Of a stretch of DNA of 64,000 nucleotides, positions 1-11,659 are shown piece after piece; position 1 is the first letter of the stretch; each line of letters starts with the position of its first letter. The DNA comes from Sceloporus undulatus (taxonomy: Eukaryota > Chordata > Lepidosauria > Squamata > Phrynosomatidae). Both the position numbers and the translations under genes were made by a program. The notes beneath the pieces are model-generated. The model made no database searches. It was not told where the DNA came from and worked only from the letters and a program-made list of their open reading frames with translations. The DNA is taken from assembly GCF_019175285.1 (NCBI RefSeq), contig NC_056527.1:14634963-14698962 (forward strand), read 5' to 3'.

Positions 1-390
1 GTTTTTTTGGAATATTTTGCATTTTGGAATTCTGGATAAAGGAGCCTGGATAACCTGTATCTGTTATGTCATTAGCCTCTGTAGACGAAATCACTAAATT
101 AACCAAATGTTCTGCTTAGCTCCTTCCCTATTTTTCTTAAAGATTGAGATGAAACTTCAATATAGTTTGTAAGTTTTAAAAGGAAGTTGGCCCTAATTCT
201 GTTTTGTTTGTTACAGGAGCAGTTACAAGTCTAAAGTTAGAGGGAAACACAAATTAGAGAGGTTCAAAGGTTCATTACACTTCATATGAAAGACATCCTT
301 CCTTGTACAGTGCTGGAACATGGGCATCTAGTTAACATTTGTGAAGTGCCATTTATGCAAGACTTAAATTCAAAAAGTATTTATGAATGA

Positions 391-605
391 GCACACAGTG
401 GCTCAGTGGTTAAGTCACTGACTCTGACAATTGCAAGATTGGCAAGTTGACAGTTCAAGAACTCCGGTCACTAGTCCCAGCTTCTGCCAACCTAGCGATT
501 TGAAAGCATGTAAAAGTGCAAGTAGATAAATAGCTACCACTTTGGTAGGAAGGTAACAGTATTGTGTACAGTCATACTGGCATATGATCACTGGAAACTA
601 TGCCT
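391..605 (+). mobile_element. Sauria-type SINE copy
   Basis: The copy opens with a tRNA-like box A (GTGGCTCAGTGGTTAAGTCA) and continues with the body typical of Sauria SINEs: TCCCAGCTTCTGCCAACCTA, an AAGTAGATAAATAG block and GGAAGGTAACAG. The family is tRNA-derived and borrows its 3' end from Bov-B LINEs in squamates. The 3' end is lost or diverged. A second copy lies near 54.5-54.8 kb on the other strand. Confidence 0.8.
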
Positions 606-608
606 TAG

Positions 609-638
609 GGAGCTGGGTATATTTAACCCAGAGAAGAG
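609..638 (+). repeat. CR1-like scrap
   Basis: The short stretch around GCTGGGTATATTTAACCCAG followed by AGAAGAG resembles the conserved part of a CR1 LINE 3' region (in CR1, a 'gctgggtatgtttagcc' type sequence). It ends at a run of Ns, so its true length is unknown. Confidence 0.4.
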
Positions 639-648
639 NNNNNNNNNN
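639..648. other. Assembly gap (10 N)
   Basis: Ten unknown bases abut an (AAT)n run, a place where assemblies commonly break or are patched. Confidence 0.99.
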
Positions 649-698
<50 letters not shown>

Positions 699-2600
699 TT
701 ATTTATAGCCCGCCCAATCACAAGGAATCCAGGCGGGTTACAACAGTAAAAATAAAGATAATAAAATAAAATACAATAAATAAATAAAATACAATAAAAT
801 TAAAGAGAGCGAAGTGAGTACATTCACAGTTAGGCCTGATGGAAGTTGGGCCTCTCTTTTTCACTCCCTCCCAGGTCTGATGATGATGTCATGGAGGGAG
901 GGCTCTTCTTCTTGAGGCAAGGATTTTATTTTAATTAATTTTAATTTAATTCTTCTCATTAAATTTAAGAGAAGAATTGGTGGACAGAGTGACATAAGTC
1001 ACAGTAAATGGGGAGTAGAACTAGGTAGGGAAGGCCTGCCGGAAGAGATCCGTTTTAAGAGCCTTCTTAAAGGCTGTAAGAGTAGAAATGTCACGGATCT
1101 CCTTCGGCAGGTCATTCCATAGCTTCGGAGCTGCGATGGAAAAGGCCCTCTGGGTGACTGAACTTAGCCTAGATTTTATTGGCTGAAGTAGATTCTTCCC
1201 CGAGGACCTTAGAGTGCAGGACGGACAGTATGGAAGTAGGCGATCTCTTAAGTATTCTGGACCCAAGCCATATAGGGCTTTGAAGGTAATCACCAACACC
1301 TTGTACCTTGCCCGGAAACTAATTGGCAGCCAGTGAAGGGATTTCAAAACCGGTGTTATGTGATCGGTACGACGAGTACCTGTAATTAACCTGGCTGCCA
1401 TATTTTGTACAAATTGAAGGTTCTGAACTTGGGACAAGGGTAGCCCCATGTAGAGCGCATTACAGAAGTCCAATCGAGAGGTGACCAGCGCATGTACAAC
1501 TGTTTCAAGGTCTCCCTGCTCCAGGAAGGGGCGCAGCTGGCGTATCAGCCGAAGCTGATAACAAGTGCTCCTGACTGTCGCATCTACCTGAGCTGTCAGG
1601 TGAAGCGACGAGTCAAGGAGCACCCCTAAGCTGCGGACAGAGTCTTTCAGGGGAAGTGTGACCCCATCCAGAACTGGCTGACATAATTCCATACCTGGGC
1701 TTGGGTTTCCTATAACAAGTACCTCCGTCTTACCTGGATTCAGTTTGAGTCGGTTTTCCCTCATCCAGTCCATTACCGCCCCAAGACAGGCATTCAGAGG
1801 AGAGATGCCATCCTTAGTCACTGCATCAGTCTGAGACATAGAGAAATATATTTGGGTGTCATCAGCGTACTGATAACATCCTGCCCCATGTCTCCGGATG
1901 ATTTTTCCCAGCGGCTTCATGTAAATGTTAAACAGCATAGGAGACAATATTGCGCCCTGGGGTACACCAAATTTTATCTCTCTTTTAGAAGAGCAACTGT
2001 CTCCTAGCGCCACCATCTGGAATCTGCCCGAGAGGTAGGACTGGAACCACTGTAGAACAGTGCCTCCAATACCTAACTCTCTCAGGCGTTCCAGAAGGAT
2101 ACCATGGTCGATGGTATCGAAGGCCGCTGAGAGGTCTAAGAGCACCAGCAGGGTCACACTTCCCCTGTCGATGCCTAGACGGAGATCATCAACTAAGGCG
2201 ACCAAGGCCGTCTCAACTCCGTATCCTGCCCTGAATCCGGTTTGAAATGGGTCCAGATAATCAGCTTCATCCAAGACTGCCTGTAGTTGATTGGCGACCC
2301 CCCTCTCAATCACCTTGCTCAAGAATGGTAACAACGAGACTGGCCTATAGTTATTTCTATCCAGAGGGTCCAGGGAGGGCTTTTTTAAGAGTGGTCTGAC
2401 CACTGCCTCCTTAAGACAAGAAGGCAGGGTACCCTCCCTGAAGGATGCATTGATTATATTTTTCAGCATCAGCTTGACTATATCACCCCCCTGGACAGCC
2501 AGCCAGGATGGGCAAGGGTCAAGAGGGCAAGTCGTTTTTTTCAGACTACTAAGGAGATGATTGGAAGAAGCCAAGTACAATGAAAAAATTGCAGATTTGC
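649..2600 (-). mobile_element. 5'-truncated L2/CR1-group LINE with (AAT)n tail
   Basis: A non-LTR retrotransposon read on the - strand. The + strand shows, from left, an (AAT)n run (3' tail), a short 3' UTR with a TTTATTTATAGCCCGCCC block, then a reverse transcriptase frame. A microsatellite-like tail rather than poly(A) suits the L2/CR1 group. No apurinic endonuclease domain can be seen, so the copy is 5'-truncated and cannot move by itself. The 5' boundary is set near where LINE-like protein similarity fades (about 2.54 kb) and is uncertain by about 100 bases. Related copies lie at 45.2-46.9 kb (-) and 56.3-56.9 kb (+). Confidence 0.9.
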
Positions 2601-2673
2601 ACTGTAGAAGCCTACTGAAATTGAAAAGTCTAAACGGTAATCTCAAAATGAAACTATAGAAGGAGTCCAACAC
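1021..2673 (-). CDS. LINE reverse transcriptase, open over 550 codons
   Basis: The frame holds an RT domain: NNYRPVSLLPFLSKVIE at about residue 107, LLDLSAAFDTIDH (palm motif A, catalytic Asp) near 181, GVPQGAILSPMLFNIYMKPL (motif B) near 240, and YADDTQIY (motif C, catalytic DD) near 270. The C-terminal part ends with a LWNDLPKEIR block and FRQAFPT, as in L2/CR1-group ORF2 proteins. The first 45 or so residues do not look like LINE protein and the first Met is probably chance. The endonuclease half is missing. The open frame over the RT and C-terminal parts suggests a fairly young insertion. It is not a host gene. Confidence 0.88.
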   Translation of the reverse strand: MLDSFYSFILRLPFRLFNFSRLLQCKSAIFSLYLASSNHLLSSLKKTTCPLDPCPSWLAVQGGDIVKLMLKNIINASFREGTLPSCLKEAVVRPLLKKPSLDPLDRNNYRPVSLLPFLSKVIERGVANQLQAVLDEADYLDPFQTGFRAGYGVETALVALVDDLRLGIDRGSVTLLVLLDLSAAFDTIDHGILLERLRELGIGGTVLQWFQSYLSGRFQMVALGDSCSSKREIKFGVPQGAILSPMLFNIYMKPLGKIIRRHGAGCYQYADDTQIYFSMSQTDAVTKDGISPLNACLGAVMDWMRENRLKLNPGKTEVLVIGNPSPGMELCQPVLDGVTLPLKDSVRSLGVLLDSSLHLTAQVDATVRSTCYQLRLIRQLRPFLEQGDLETVVHALVTSRLDFCNALYMGLPLSQVQNLQFVQNMAARLITGTRRTDHITPVLKSLHWLPISFRARYKVLVITFKALYGLGPEYLRDRLLPYCPSCTLRSSGKNLLQPIKSRLSSVTQRAFSIAAPKLWNDLPKEIRDISTLTAFKKALKTDLFRQAFPT

Positions 2674-2679
2674 ATCTCT

Positions 2680-4160
2680 GTGGGCATATCCAACAATCCA
2701 GGTCCAGATGAGTTTTTTAAGAAAGCCATTGGGTAGTCAGAATGATAATAAATGAGTAGGAAAACACTCATGTATATATTCCGTAGTTCATATTTGGAAT
2801 CTCTAGTTAAATAAGATCTTCCACAAGAAATGTAGGAAACATCTCACGAAGAAGACCTTAGCCATCTGGAGCACACAGGTGACCCAGCAGAAATAAATTT
2901 TATTTGATAATGTTTTGACAGTACGGGAATTTTTCATGAGCAGTGTTGGATCATTGTTTTCAAGTTAACACATGGAATATTTCAACTACTCAAGAGTTAA
3001 CTCCTTGCCATTTCTGTCTTCAAAAATCTTCCAGCATATGTGACCCATGCTATACCTTTGGGATGTGGATTGGGGTGCAAATTTAAACAAAATACAAAAA
3101 ATGTTCAAGTTCTTGAGCAAAGGCTGAAAAGCAGGGAGCTTTGAACAGTTGCTTGAAAATACAAGCTTTTACATCTAGTTAACTAGATGAATAATTTTAA
3201 TGCATGATGAAAAATAAAATCTATTGTCATGTGTTATGCAACAGCTCTCCTTGCAGGAATATTTCAGTATCTAATGCATATAATTTGAGATGCTCTGTGT
3301 ATTTCTTGGTGTAAATGTATGGTAATTTTGGAGATCATCCATAGATTAAGTAGCCATTTGTAATTGCTTGTGCCCTCACTGCAGCTCAGGTGCATAGGCA
3401 TTTGTAATTGGGTCTTGGGCTCAGAAGGCTCAAGTGAAAACCTTTAGTTTGTGCCACATAATTACCCTGACCAGCTCAGTGGCACTTTGATACAGCTTTG
3501 AAAAACTTCATACCACTGACACAATGCTGTTTGGATCTAATTAAACTTTAATTTGATGTCAATTTAAATTAAGAGGGCTTGCACATACTAGTCCATTGTG
3601 ACTTGGGGTAATACTAATCTCAATCAGTAGGCTGAATAGGACATGAGATCACATTCTCACAGTACAATAGAAGTGACAGGAGCAACTTGACACCTTAAAT
3701 TAAAATTACTAAATTCCAAGCAATTGATGTGTGTGACCCCCAAGCTATACAGGATAGGTCATTAAATGCAATCCATACAAATTGAGCTGAGAAGCACACT
3801 GTAATGAGCCAGGGGAAGGAACAAAATGCTTTGTTAACATGCTGTACAGGTGGAAACAAGCTAAAGGCTTTGTAGACTGGAATAAGGGGGGGGGACCCTT
3901 AAAACTCAAGTTTTTATCTCTGCAGATGTAACATATTTTTGGTTACTTGGGTTAACTATTTTTGTTTTCTGTTGAGCCTTCATTTGAACATTGTGATGCC
4001 AATAAACAGGATTTAAAAAAAAAAAAACCCCAACAACTTCATTTCTAGGAATCAGCTACCAATAACACAGGAGACCAAGATCATCTATTGTTACTTATGA
4101 GTTAAATTTTTCTTCATATACTGTATGTGGTTTATGCTACTGACCACAATCTTGTTGGTA
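2680..4160. other. Non-coding stretch, probably WDR37 intron
   Basis: AT-rich sequence with no coding exon, RNA gene or named repeat that I can support. It lies upstream of a WDR37 exon that starts inside a codon, so it should be intron, provided the previous exon lies left of the window; I did not find that exon here. Confidence 0.5.
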
Positions 4161-4340
4161 TGCTGCTGCTGCTTCTTCTTCTTCTTCTTCTTCTTCTTCT
4201 TCTTCTTCTTCTTCTTCTTCTTCTATTTATTTATATCCCATTCTTTTTCCAAAGCTGGGACTCAGGGTGGCTCACCACATTAAAAAACAGTACAATTAAA
4301 AGCATACAAAAATAGTACATTAAAATAGAATTAACTACAC
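4161..4340 (-). mobile_element. LINE 3' end with (CTT)n run
   Basis: A (CTT)n microsatellite of about 55 bases is followed by TTTATTTATATCCCATTC and a GGGACTCAGGGTGGCTCA block, then AAAACAGTACAATTAAAAGC. This is the reverse-complemented 3' end of an L2/CR1-group LINE. The poly-leucine reading frame over it is an artefact of the repeat. Confidence 0.65.
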
Positions 4341-4849
4341 TGGCATAGATGTTGGCATTGGCAGGGGTTAAATGGCTATGAGAGCAAGGACCAGTGATGA
4401 TGAGGTTTCTTCTGAGAAAACTATTCTGCTAGCTCCTGAGCTGTTTAGAAGCTTGCAGGACAGCTTTCTCTGCTGACAGGAATTGCTTTCTCTGCCATTC
4501 CTTTCCAACACCACCACTACCTAACACTCCAAAAAGTGCCTTACATTGGCATAACGGCCCATTACACCGCCATGTGATATTATGCTTCTGTGTTATATCC
4601 ATTCATGTGTCAAAGTGTTGGACTGCATTATTTAGTATGCATGTGTATGAGAAAAACAAGCACAAACTACATCCTGTAGGGAGCTGTTGATTGAAATAAA
4701 TAGCCATATCAGAAACCTTTGGCTTTTTGTGTGTATTATTCCACTATTACAATTTTGAAATAATTTGATTTTAGTTTTCTTCAAAGCAGTATTGTACATT
4801 TTAAAAAGTTCAAGAATAATAGTGATAACTGTTACCATTTCCCTTTAAG

Positions 4850-4984
4850 CACTGTGACTTCAGCTGTCTTCACTGTGGGAGACAATGTTGTTTCGGGTAG
4901 TGACGACCGTACTGTGAAAGTCTGGGACTTGAAAAATATGAGATCGCCAATTGCCACTATTCGCACAGATTCTGCGGTAAACAG
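4850..4984 (+). CDS. WDR37: WDR37, third-from-last coding exon
   Basis: Acceptor CCCTTTAAG and donor GTAAGC frame a 135-nt exon. It starts with the last base of a split codon and ends two bases into the next. It encodes [20 protein letters not shown], then [18 protein letters not shown] and TDSAVN. The [12 protein letters not shown] core is a classic WD40 blade ending in WD. WDR37 is a WD40 beta-propeller protein known to bind PACS1 and PACS2; human WDR37 matches this segment almost residue for residue in my memory. It joins in frame to 6716-6830 through an AAC-AG|G split codon (Asn-Arg). Confidence 0.96.
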
Positions 4985-5384
4985 GTAAGCCAGAAGAGCC
5001 CATCTGGACAAATGGTTGAGATACTAACATAATTGTTGGAGTCAGAGGGGAGGATCTGTTTACATTCAGAAACTTTGTACTATTAATATACCATAGATTG
5101 GAGGATCCTGCCTTCCTTATTGACATCCATTACATAATTGTTTTGTTGAAGCTAGATGAATGTTATGACTTTGAGATTAATGCTCTGCATCTAAAATCAC
5201 AACAGTAAATTAGACATATTGGTACTCTTTTAACCATGAGCTCTAATTACTCCAGAAACTGTAGTGGTATGTCATAATTGTGGTACCCAGTTCTCTTAGC
5301 CTTTTCTGAAAGGAAATTATTGAAATCAGGGGTGCAGAGCAGCTAAAAATTACTGTTGGGAAGGCTGCATGGATTCTGTATTTC

Positions 5385-5945
5385 AGGGGTTATTCACACA
5401 GTGAAAATAATCCGGGATGAATTTGGGATGAATCTTTGTTGTTCACACGAATCCTGAATGTACTTGTTTAAGTTTGGGGAGGGGCTGCCAAAAAACCCAC
5501 TTACCCCAGGATAATCGATATTGGGCTTTCCTCCAAGTTTTTACAAAAGACTTGCATCGTCGGCTGTGTGAACAACAATGTGAATAGAGCTGAAAAAAAC
5601 TCGGGATAAAATTCCCTATGCCTTTAACGGGCTTCAAATGCATTCACATCATCAACAGCCCATGTGGTCAAGAAAACGCCACCCCTTTTCCAGCAGAATA
5701 GCGATCGCTGGGGAGAAAAGAGGAGAGAGAGAAGAAAAGGAGGCAGAGAAAAAGGGATGCTGGTCCCTTTCTGTCTGGCTGATGGGTGCAGGGACAAGAG
5801 AAGGGTGCCTGCACATGTGAGCATCCGAAGTCAGAGAGATGTGAAGCGATGTGGTTCCTGGAAAGAAGTTGTTTCATGGTGTGAATAACTCGGAATGTGA
5901 GAGTGAGTTTATTCACATCATTCCCGACATGTGGAATGAGGCCTG
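5385..5945. mobile_element. Non-autonomous DNA element, probably TIR type
   Basis: The left end reads AGGGGTTATTCACACAGTG and the right end, reverse-complemented, AGGCCTCATTCCACATGTC, an imperfect inverted match. Further in, GTTGTTCACACGAATC and several TTATTCACA motifs recur in both orientations. There is a purine-rich block near 5.72-5.76 kb and no transposase frame. No clean target duplication was found, so ends are approximate and the superfamily is not assigned. Confidence 0.5.
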
Positions 5946-6504
5946 AGTCAGAAATTACTTGAAGGCACATAACAACAAATAATAGCCAAGCATTATCCAT
6001 GGTTTGTACCAGATCATTTTGAGCTGTAGTGCTGAAGGCTATCCTGTGGGCTTTAGAATGAATGTAAGAAAGGCCTCTTAAACTTCAGGATTACTTTGGA
6101 TGTATTTGTTTATTGCTTGCAGGTTAGAGTTTTCCTGTGAATTTGCACAAACATATACCTGAGTTACTAGCTGTTTATGTAACAGTTGTTTTTGAGGGAC
6201 TGTATAAAGAATCCCATGTGTGAAATTAAAGGCACTTAATGCAAACTGAGTGAATGACTTAATTTCTTTTACTTCCCCTTGGACTGCACTAGCTATCCCT
6301 CTGGAAGATTGCCTGATGCTGAGGGGAGGGGAATTTAGGCAAGTTCCAGTATGCCCAATTATAATCTTCCATGGTCCTTCCTTGCCTAGAGAACTGTATT
6401 AGTGCATCTAGTGGTGGTGGTAACAGTGAGGATTTTGATGACCACCTTGTGGATTTTATTTTTCTTAGTTTAAAAATTGTTGTACGCAATGGTGGGAAGT
6501 ATGT

Positions 6505-6569
6505 ACAACTTATGCATGTACAGCGCTGTGTAAATTTACAGCGCTTCATAAATAAAGGTNNNNNNNNNN

Positions 6570-6618
<49 letters not shown>
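6505..6618 (+). mobile_element. LINE 3' tail with (AAT)n
   Basis: The block ATGTACAGCGCTGTGTAAAT, then TTTACAGCGCTTCATAAATA and AAGGT leads into an (AAT)n run. The same block recurs almost exactly at 36.82-36.90 kb, so it is the 3' end of one LINE family. Ten Ns (6560-6569) sit between body and tail. Confidence 0.7.
6560..6569. other. Assembly gap (10 N)
   Basis: Ten unknown bases at the junction of a LINE tail and its (AAT)n run, just like the gap at 639-648. Confidence 0.99.
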
Positions 6619-6619
<1 letters not shown>

Positions 6620-6715
6620 TTAATATCAGGTAAATCATGTTCTGTGAACTTGAACAACTGTCAGTTCCTATGTGTCAGGCTCCCTAACCTATTTTTAAAA
6701 ATCTCTTCTGTGCAG

Positions 6716-6830
6716 GATTAATGTTTGTGTCGGTCAAAGAATCATTGCACTTCCACATGACAACCGGCAGGTTAGATTATTTGACATGTCTGGAGTGCGA
6801 TTAGCACGGCTCCCTCGCAGCAACAGACAG
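6716..6830 (+). CDS. WDR37: WDR37, second-from-last coding exon
   Basis: The acceptor is CTTCTGTGCAG and the donor GTACCA. The 115-nt exon encodes [18 protein letters not shown] followed by [20 protein letters not shown]. It begins with the third base of the Arg codon split with 4984 and ends on a codon boundary. The VRLFD motif is the end of a WD40 blade. The text agrees with vertebrate WDR37, where [15 protein letters not shown] is highly conserved. Confidence 0.97.
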
Positions 6831-8498
<1,668 letters not shown>

Positions 8499-10578
8499 GA
8501 TGTTGGAAGTATCCTCCCCCCCTCCCTTTTCAGTTTTGTTGCCATAGACTTCTGTGCAGACTTTCCTGTAAGCTAGTCTGCTATCATTGTACAAGGTGCT
8601 CCTTGAAAGGGGATGTGTTGCAAAGTTGTTACCACGTTGTGCACAGTTGCATGAAATATACAGAAAAAATGTGACCTTTCAAAGATGTTAGGTTCTTGTG
8701 TATGAATTTTTATATCTTGGCATCCACTGGTGACTAGAAGGATGTTTGGCTTTCCTATGGAGCATATAAGTGTTCATAAGTTATTCAGCCTAGATGAAGA
8801 GTAGGACATTATGTCTGACTTAAATGTGAATTCTGTGTACTTATTGTGAAGAATATATATCATTTTACATATCTGCCTTGTTGTTAAAGAGAGTATAGGG
8901 CTAAACCTTTTAAAATGAAGGGAGAATTTCATTGAGAAGTATGATGGAAATTTACTTATATCTATATGAAGTCTGACCTGACTCCAGTGTAGTATTAATT
9001 TCAACACCAAACCTAGTCTAGTTACTGGAATGAAATTAATGGTTATGAAAGGAGATGAAAAGTAATGTTTTAACATTGGGCATAGAATGTTAGGTTGCCA
9101 AGTTGAAATATCCCTATACATTTCAAGAACTAATTGGTTCATTCTTACCTCTCATTTGATTTGAGCTACCACTCCGTGTTTTGAAATCTCAGCAAATGAC
9201 AAACTATTACAATCACAGCAGTCTGAATAAGTTCTTAATAAGCACTTTAGTTTATAGCAGCGGTTATAAACCACCAGTATTTGATGACATTTCCTAAAGA
9301 ATGTGAGAGTTGTATCTAAGAAGGATTGACATCACTACACTTTTGTGAAGTATTTTTTTTAAGGCAGAGAATATTTTTTTTTAACTATAGCTGTGTTTAA
9401 CATATTTCAGATTTGGTGGGAGCTCCCCCATCATAGTTACATTTTGAGCCAAAAAATTCAAAGGTCAATATCCTAACAAGCATATGAATTCTGCATGCTC
9501 AAAGCAGCTTGAGTGTTCCTTGCCCTCCTCCCCCCATCCCATGGCAAGCTACTTTTGAAACTAAGGGGTCTTACAAAAGCAGTACATAATGTCACATAGT
9601 GGACCATTGTTAAAAGAAAATAATTTTAAAAATCTAATCAGGTATGCCCAAGCCATTGGTCATGCCAAACATACTTCTGTGGATTCTGGCCATTGAAACT
9701 GAGAATGCTACCTCAAAAATGAATGTAAGGCTACTTTGAATTTTGCTGTTTAACCTTGACAAGGCACTTTGGATCTCATTCTGATGTGCTGTCTTAAAGA
9801 GTAGAAGACAATCATACCAAATTTCAGACTTGAATTGAGTCAAGCATAATAACAACATTACCACAGTTAGGCATTACTTGTTCATTTTGAATGTAGATAA
9901 AAGTCCCTGTTCCCCAACATTTTTAAGGTTTGCTTTAAATTTAATTCAAGACAGTTCTAAGTGGGTTTTACTCTTCCTGCACTGTGTTTGGCGTCTGTGA
10001 TTTGTAAGGATGTTTCTTAGATGGCAGTTTTGAAAAAAAATATATGTGGAGGCTGTGTTTACAGTTTCTTCATAGATGTTTCATTTTCAGCTGAAAGCAG
10101 AAAGTGCTTCTCTTAACTTTCTGTCCGTATCTCAGGGTTGGAGTTAATCAAAGTGGAAGTGTAGATCGCTTACAAATATTTTAACATGAATCCCCATAAA
10201 AACCCTGCATTACATTTTCTTCATTCTTTGTTGTTGTTTAGTTGAGATTGTTTTGTTTTCCAGAGCACTGCCCAGCATAAATTGGAGAGACTTGCTCTTA
10301 TTTCCTTCTCTGTATAGCAGAAAGAGTAAGTCAAAAGTGGATATATATTTTCAAGAGAACCAGAATCCTAGAAACAACACCAGCCATGAAATGATACATA
10401 ATAAATGGCAGTTAAGGTAGTTTATGGAAAACCCAGAAGAGAGTTATTACAACAAACATATAATGTTAACAGTAGCTTGATCTGTCTGGGGCAAATGGTT
10501 ACATGATCCCAAAACTGAAGTGGCTGTGTTGAATTTAAAGTGGGATTCAGTGCTCTGAATGTTTATCAGCCACTTCAG

Positions 10579-10850
10579 TTTACCTGCTAATCACTCCATG
10601 GCAATAGTAGATGTACATGCCCCAAAATATAATAAATCCCATCTACAAGTTTTGGAGCACATTATAATGATGATTTGCAGGTTGATTTAAATCTACTAGA
10701 GGGGTTTCTCTCCTCCCTGGAGAATCCATACTAGTGTCTGAAAAAAAAAAAGACTCCATGATCCCTTTGTGCTCCAAAACTTGTAGATGGGATTTATTAT
10801 ATTTTGGGGCATGTACATCTACTATTGCCATGGAGTGATTAGCAGGTAAA
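10579..10850. repeat. Perfect 82-bp inverted repeat with 108-base spacer
   Basis: Left arm 10579-10660 and right arm 10769-10850 are exact reverse complements by eye. The left arm begins TTTACCTGCTAATCACTCCA and ends AGTTTTGGAGCAC. The spacer 10661-10768 holds an A11 run. The arm contains AATAAA, so one polyadenylation-like hexamer faces each way. No target duplication was identified. It may be a young foldback transposon or a template-switch product. Confidence 0.93.
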
Positions 10851-11260
10851 TCAACATAGTTGGACAGAAGTAGTCATGCCAGTTCATCCTTTTACTCTCC
10901 TGTTTGGATAGTAAGAAAAGCTGAAGTAAATTTCAACTCTACAACACACATGTAGAAATCTTTCTCTAAAAAGCCCTGTTTTTATCTGTGTGCTCCATGG
11001 CTAATGGAGCAGAACACATTTTAATCCCAATTCATGTACAGTATGAGAGCAATAAACTATTTGGACCTTTGAGACACACTCACACCCCTTTTAGGGAAAA
11101 GCTTGCATGCCCCTTGGTCTTGCTGACTGGGGTCTCTATGGAATGGTTTGGGAATGGTTCTTTGGCTTCAGCTGCATAAAAAGGTCACATGCTTTGGGTC
11201 TGTAGTTTTTCTTAAATGCATGAGAAGTAACAGGAACATGGCACTGATACGATTCCCTGT

Positions 11261-11658
11261 TGCTGAGCTTTATATCACCAAAGGACCAACCTTTCATAGC
11301 AGATATATCCACAGAGTTGTTCTGACTTAAGCAGTAGGCCTTAGCTTTTTTAAAGGAGCAGATTTGTTACTGAACTACTGCAATATCTTAAGTGTTGCCT
11401 TGAGGCAACAAGTGCCCATTTCAATAGGTAGTGGTAAAGTCAGTTACACACTCCACTTTTTCTCATCTCCATGTCGAAATGAATAAGGATTCTGCTGTAC
11501 TTAATTATGTCCTGCATTTCACATAAAAGGAAAGTGACTGTTGCATATTTTCAGTATTGAGATTTGGTTTTGCAGAAGATGGCTGTATCACTGGGTAAAT
11601 CACAAAGACATGTGTCTGTCTGTCTCTTTCTCTGTGTATATAAGTTCTTCAAACAGTG
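11261..11658 (+). repeat. Segment duplicated at 27.3-29.0 kb (probable source copy)
   Basis: About 398 bases from TGCTGAGCTTTATATCACCA to TTCTTCAAACAGTG reappear in the same orientation at 27333-27690 plus 28990-29047 with only scattered differences. This copy is continuous and has no direct repeats at its borders, so it looks like the source. It lies in the WDR37 3' flank, possibly within the 3' UTR. Confidence 0.9.
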
Positions 11659-11659
11659 C

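Larger units (their letters stand above)
4985..6715 (+). other. WDR37: WDR37 intron
   Basis: A 1.7-kb GT-AG intron between recognised exons. It carries a DNA element at about 5385-5945 and a LINE 3' tail with a 10-N gap at 6505-6618. The several reading frames at 5.6-6.0 kb lie inside the DNA element and have no protein-like features. Confidence 0.9.

Noticed and set aside
4127-4315. Poly-leucine frame as a signal peptide-like small protein
   Set aside because: It is a translated (CTT)n microsatellite at a LINE tail.
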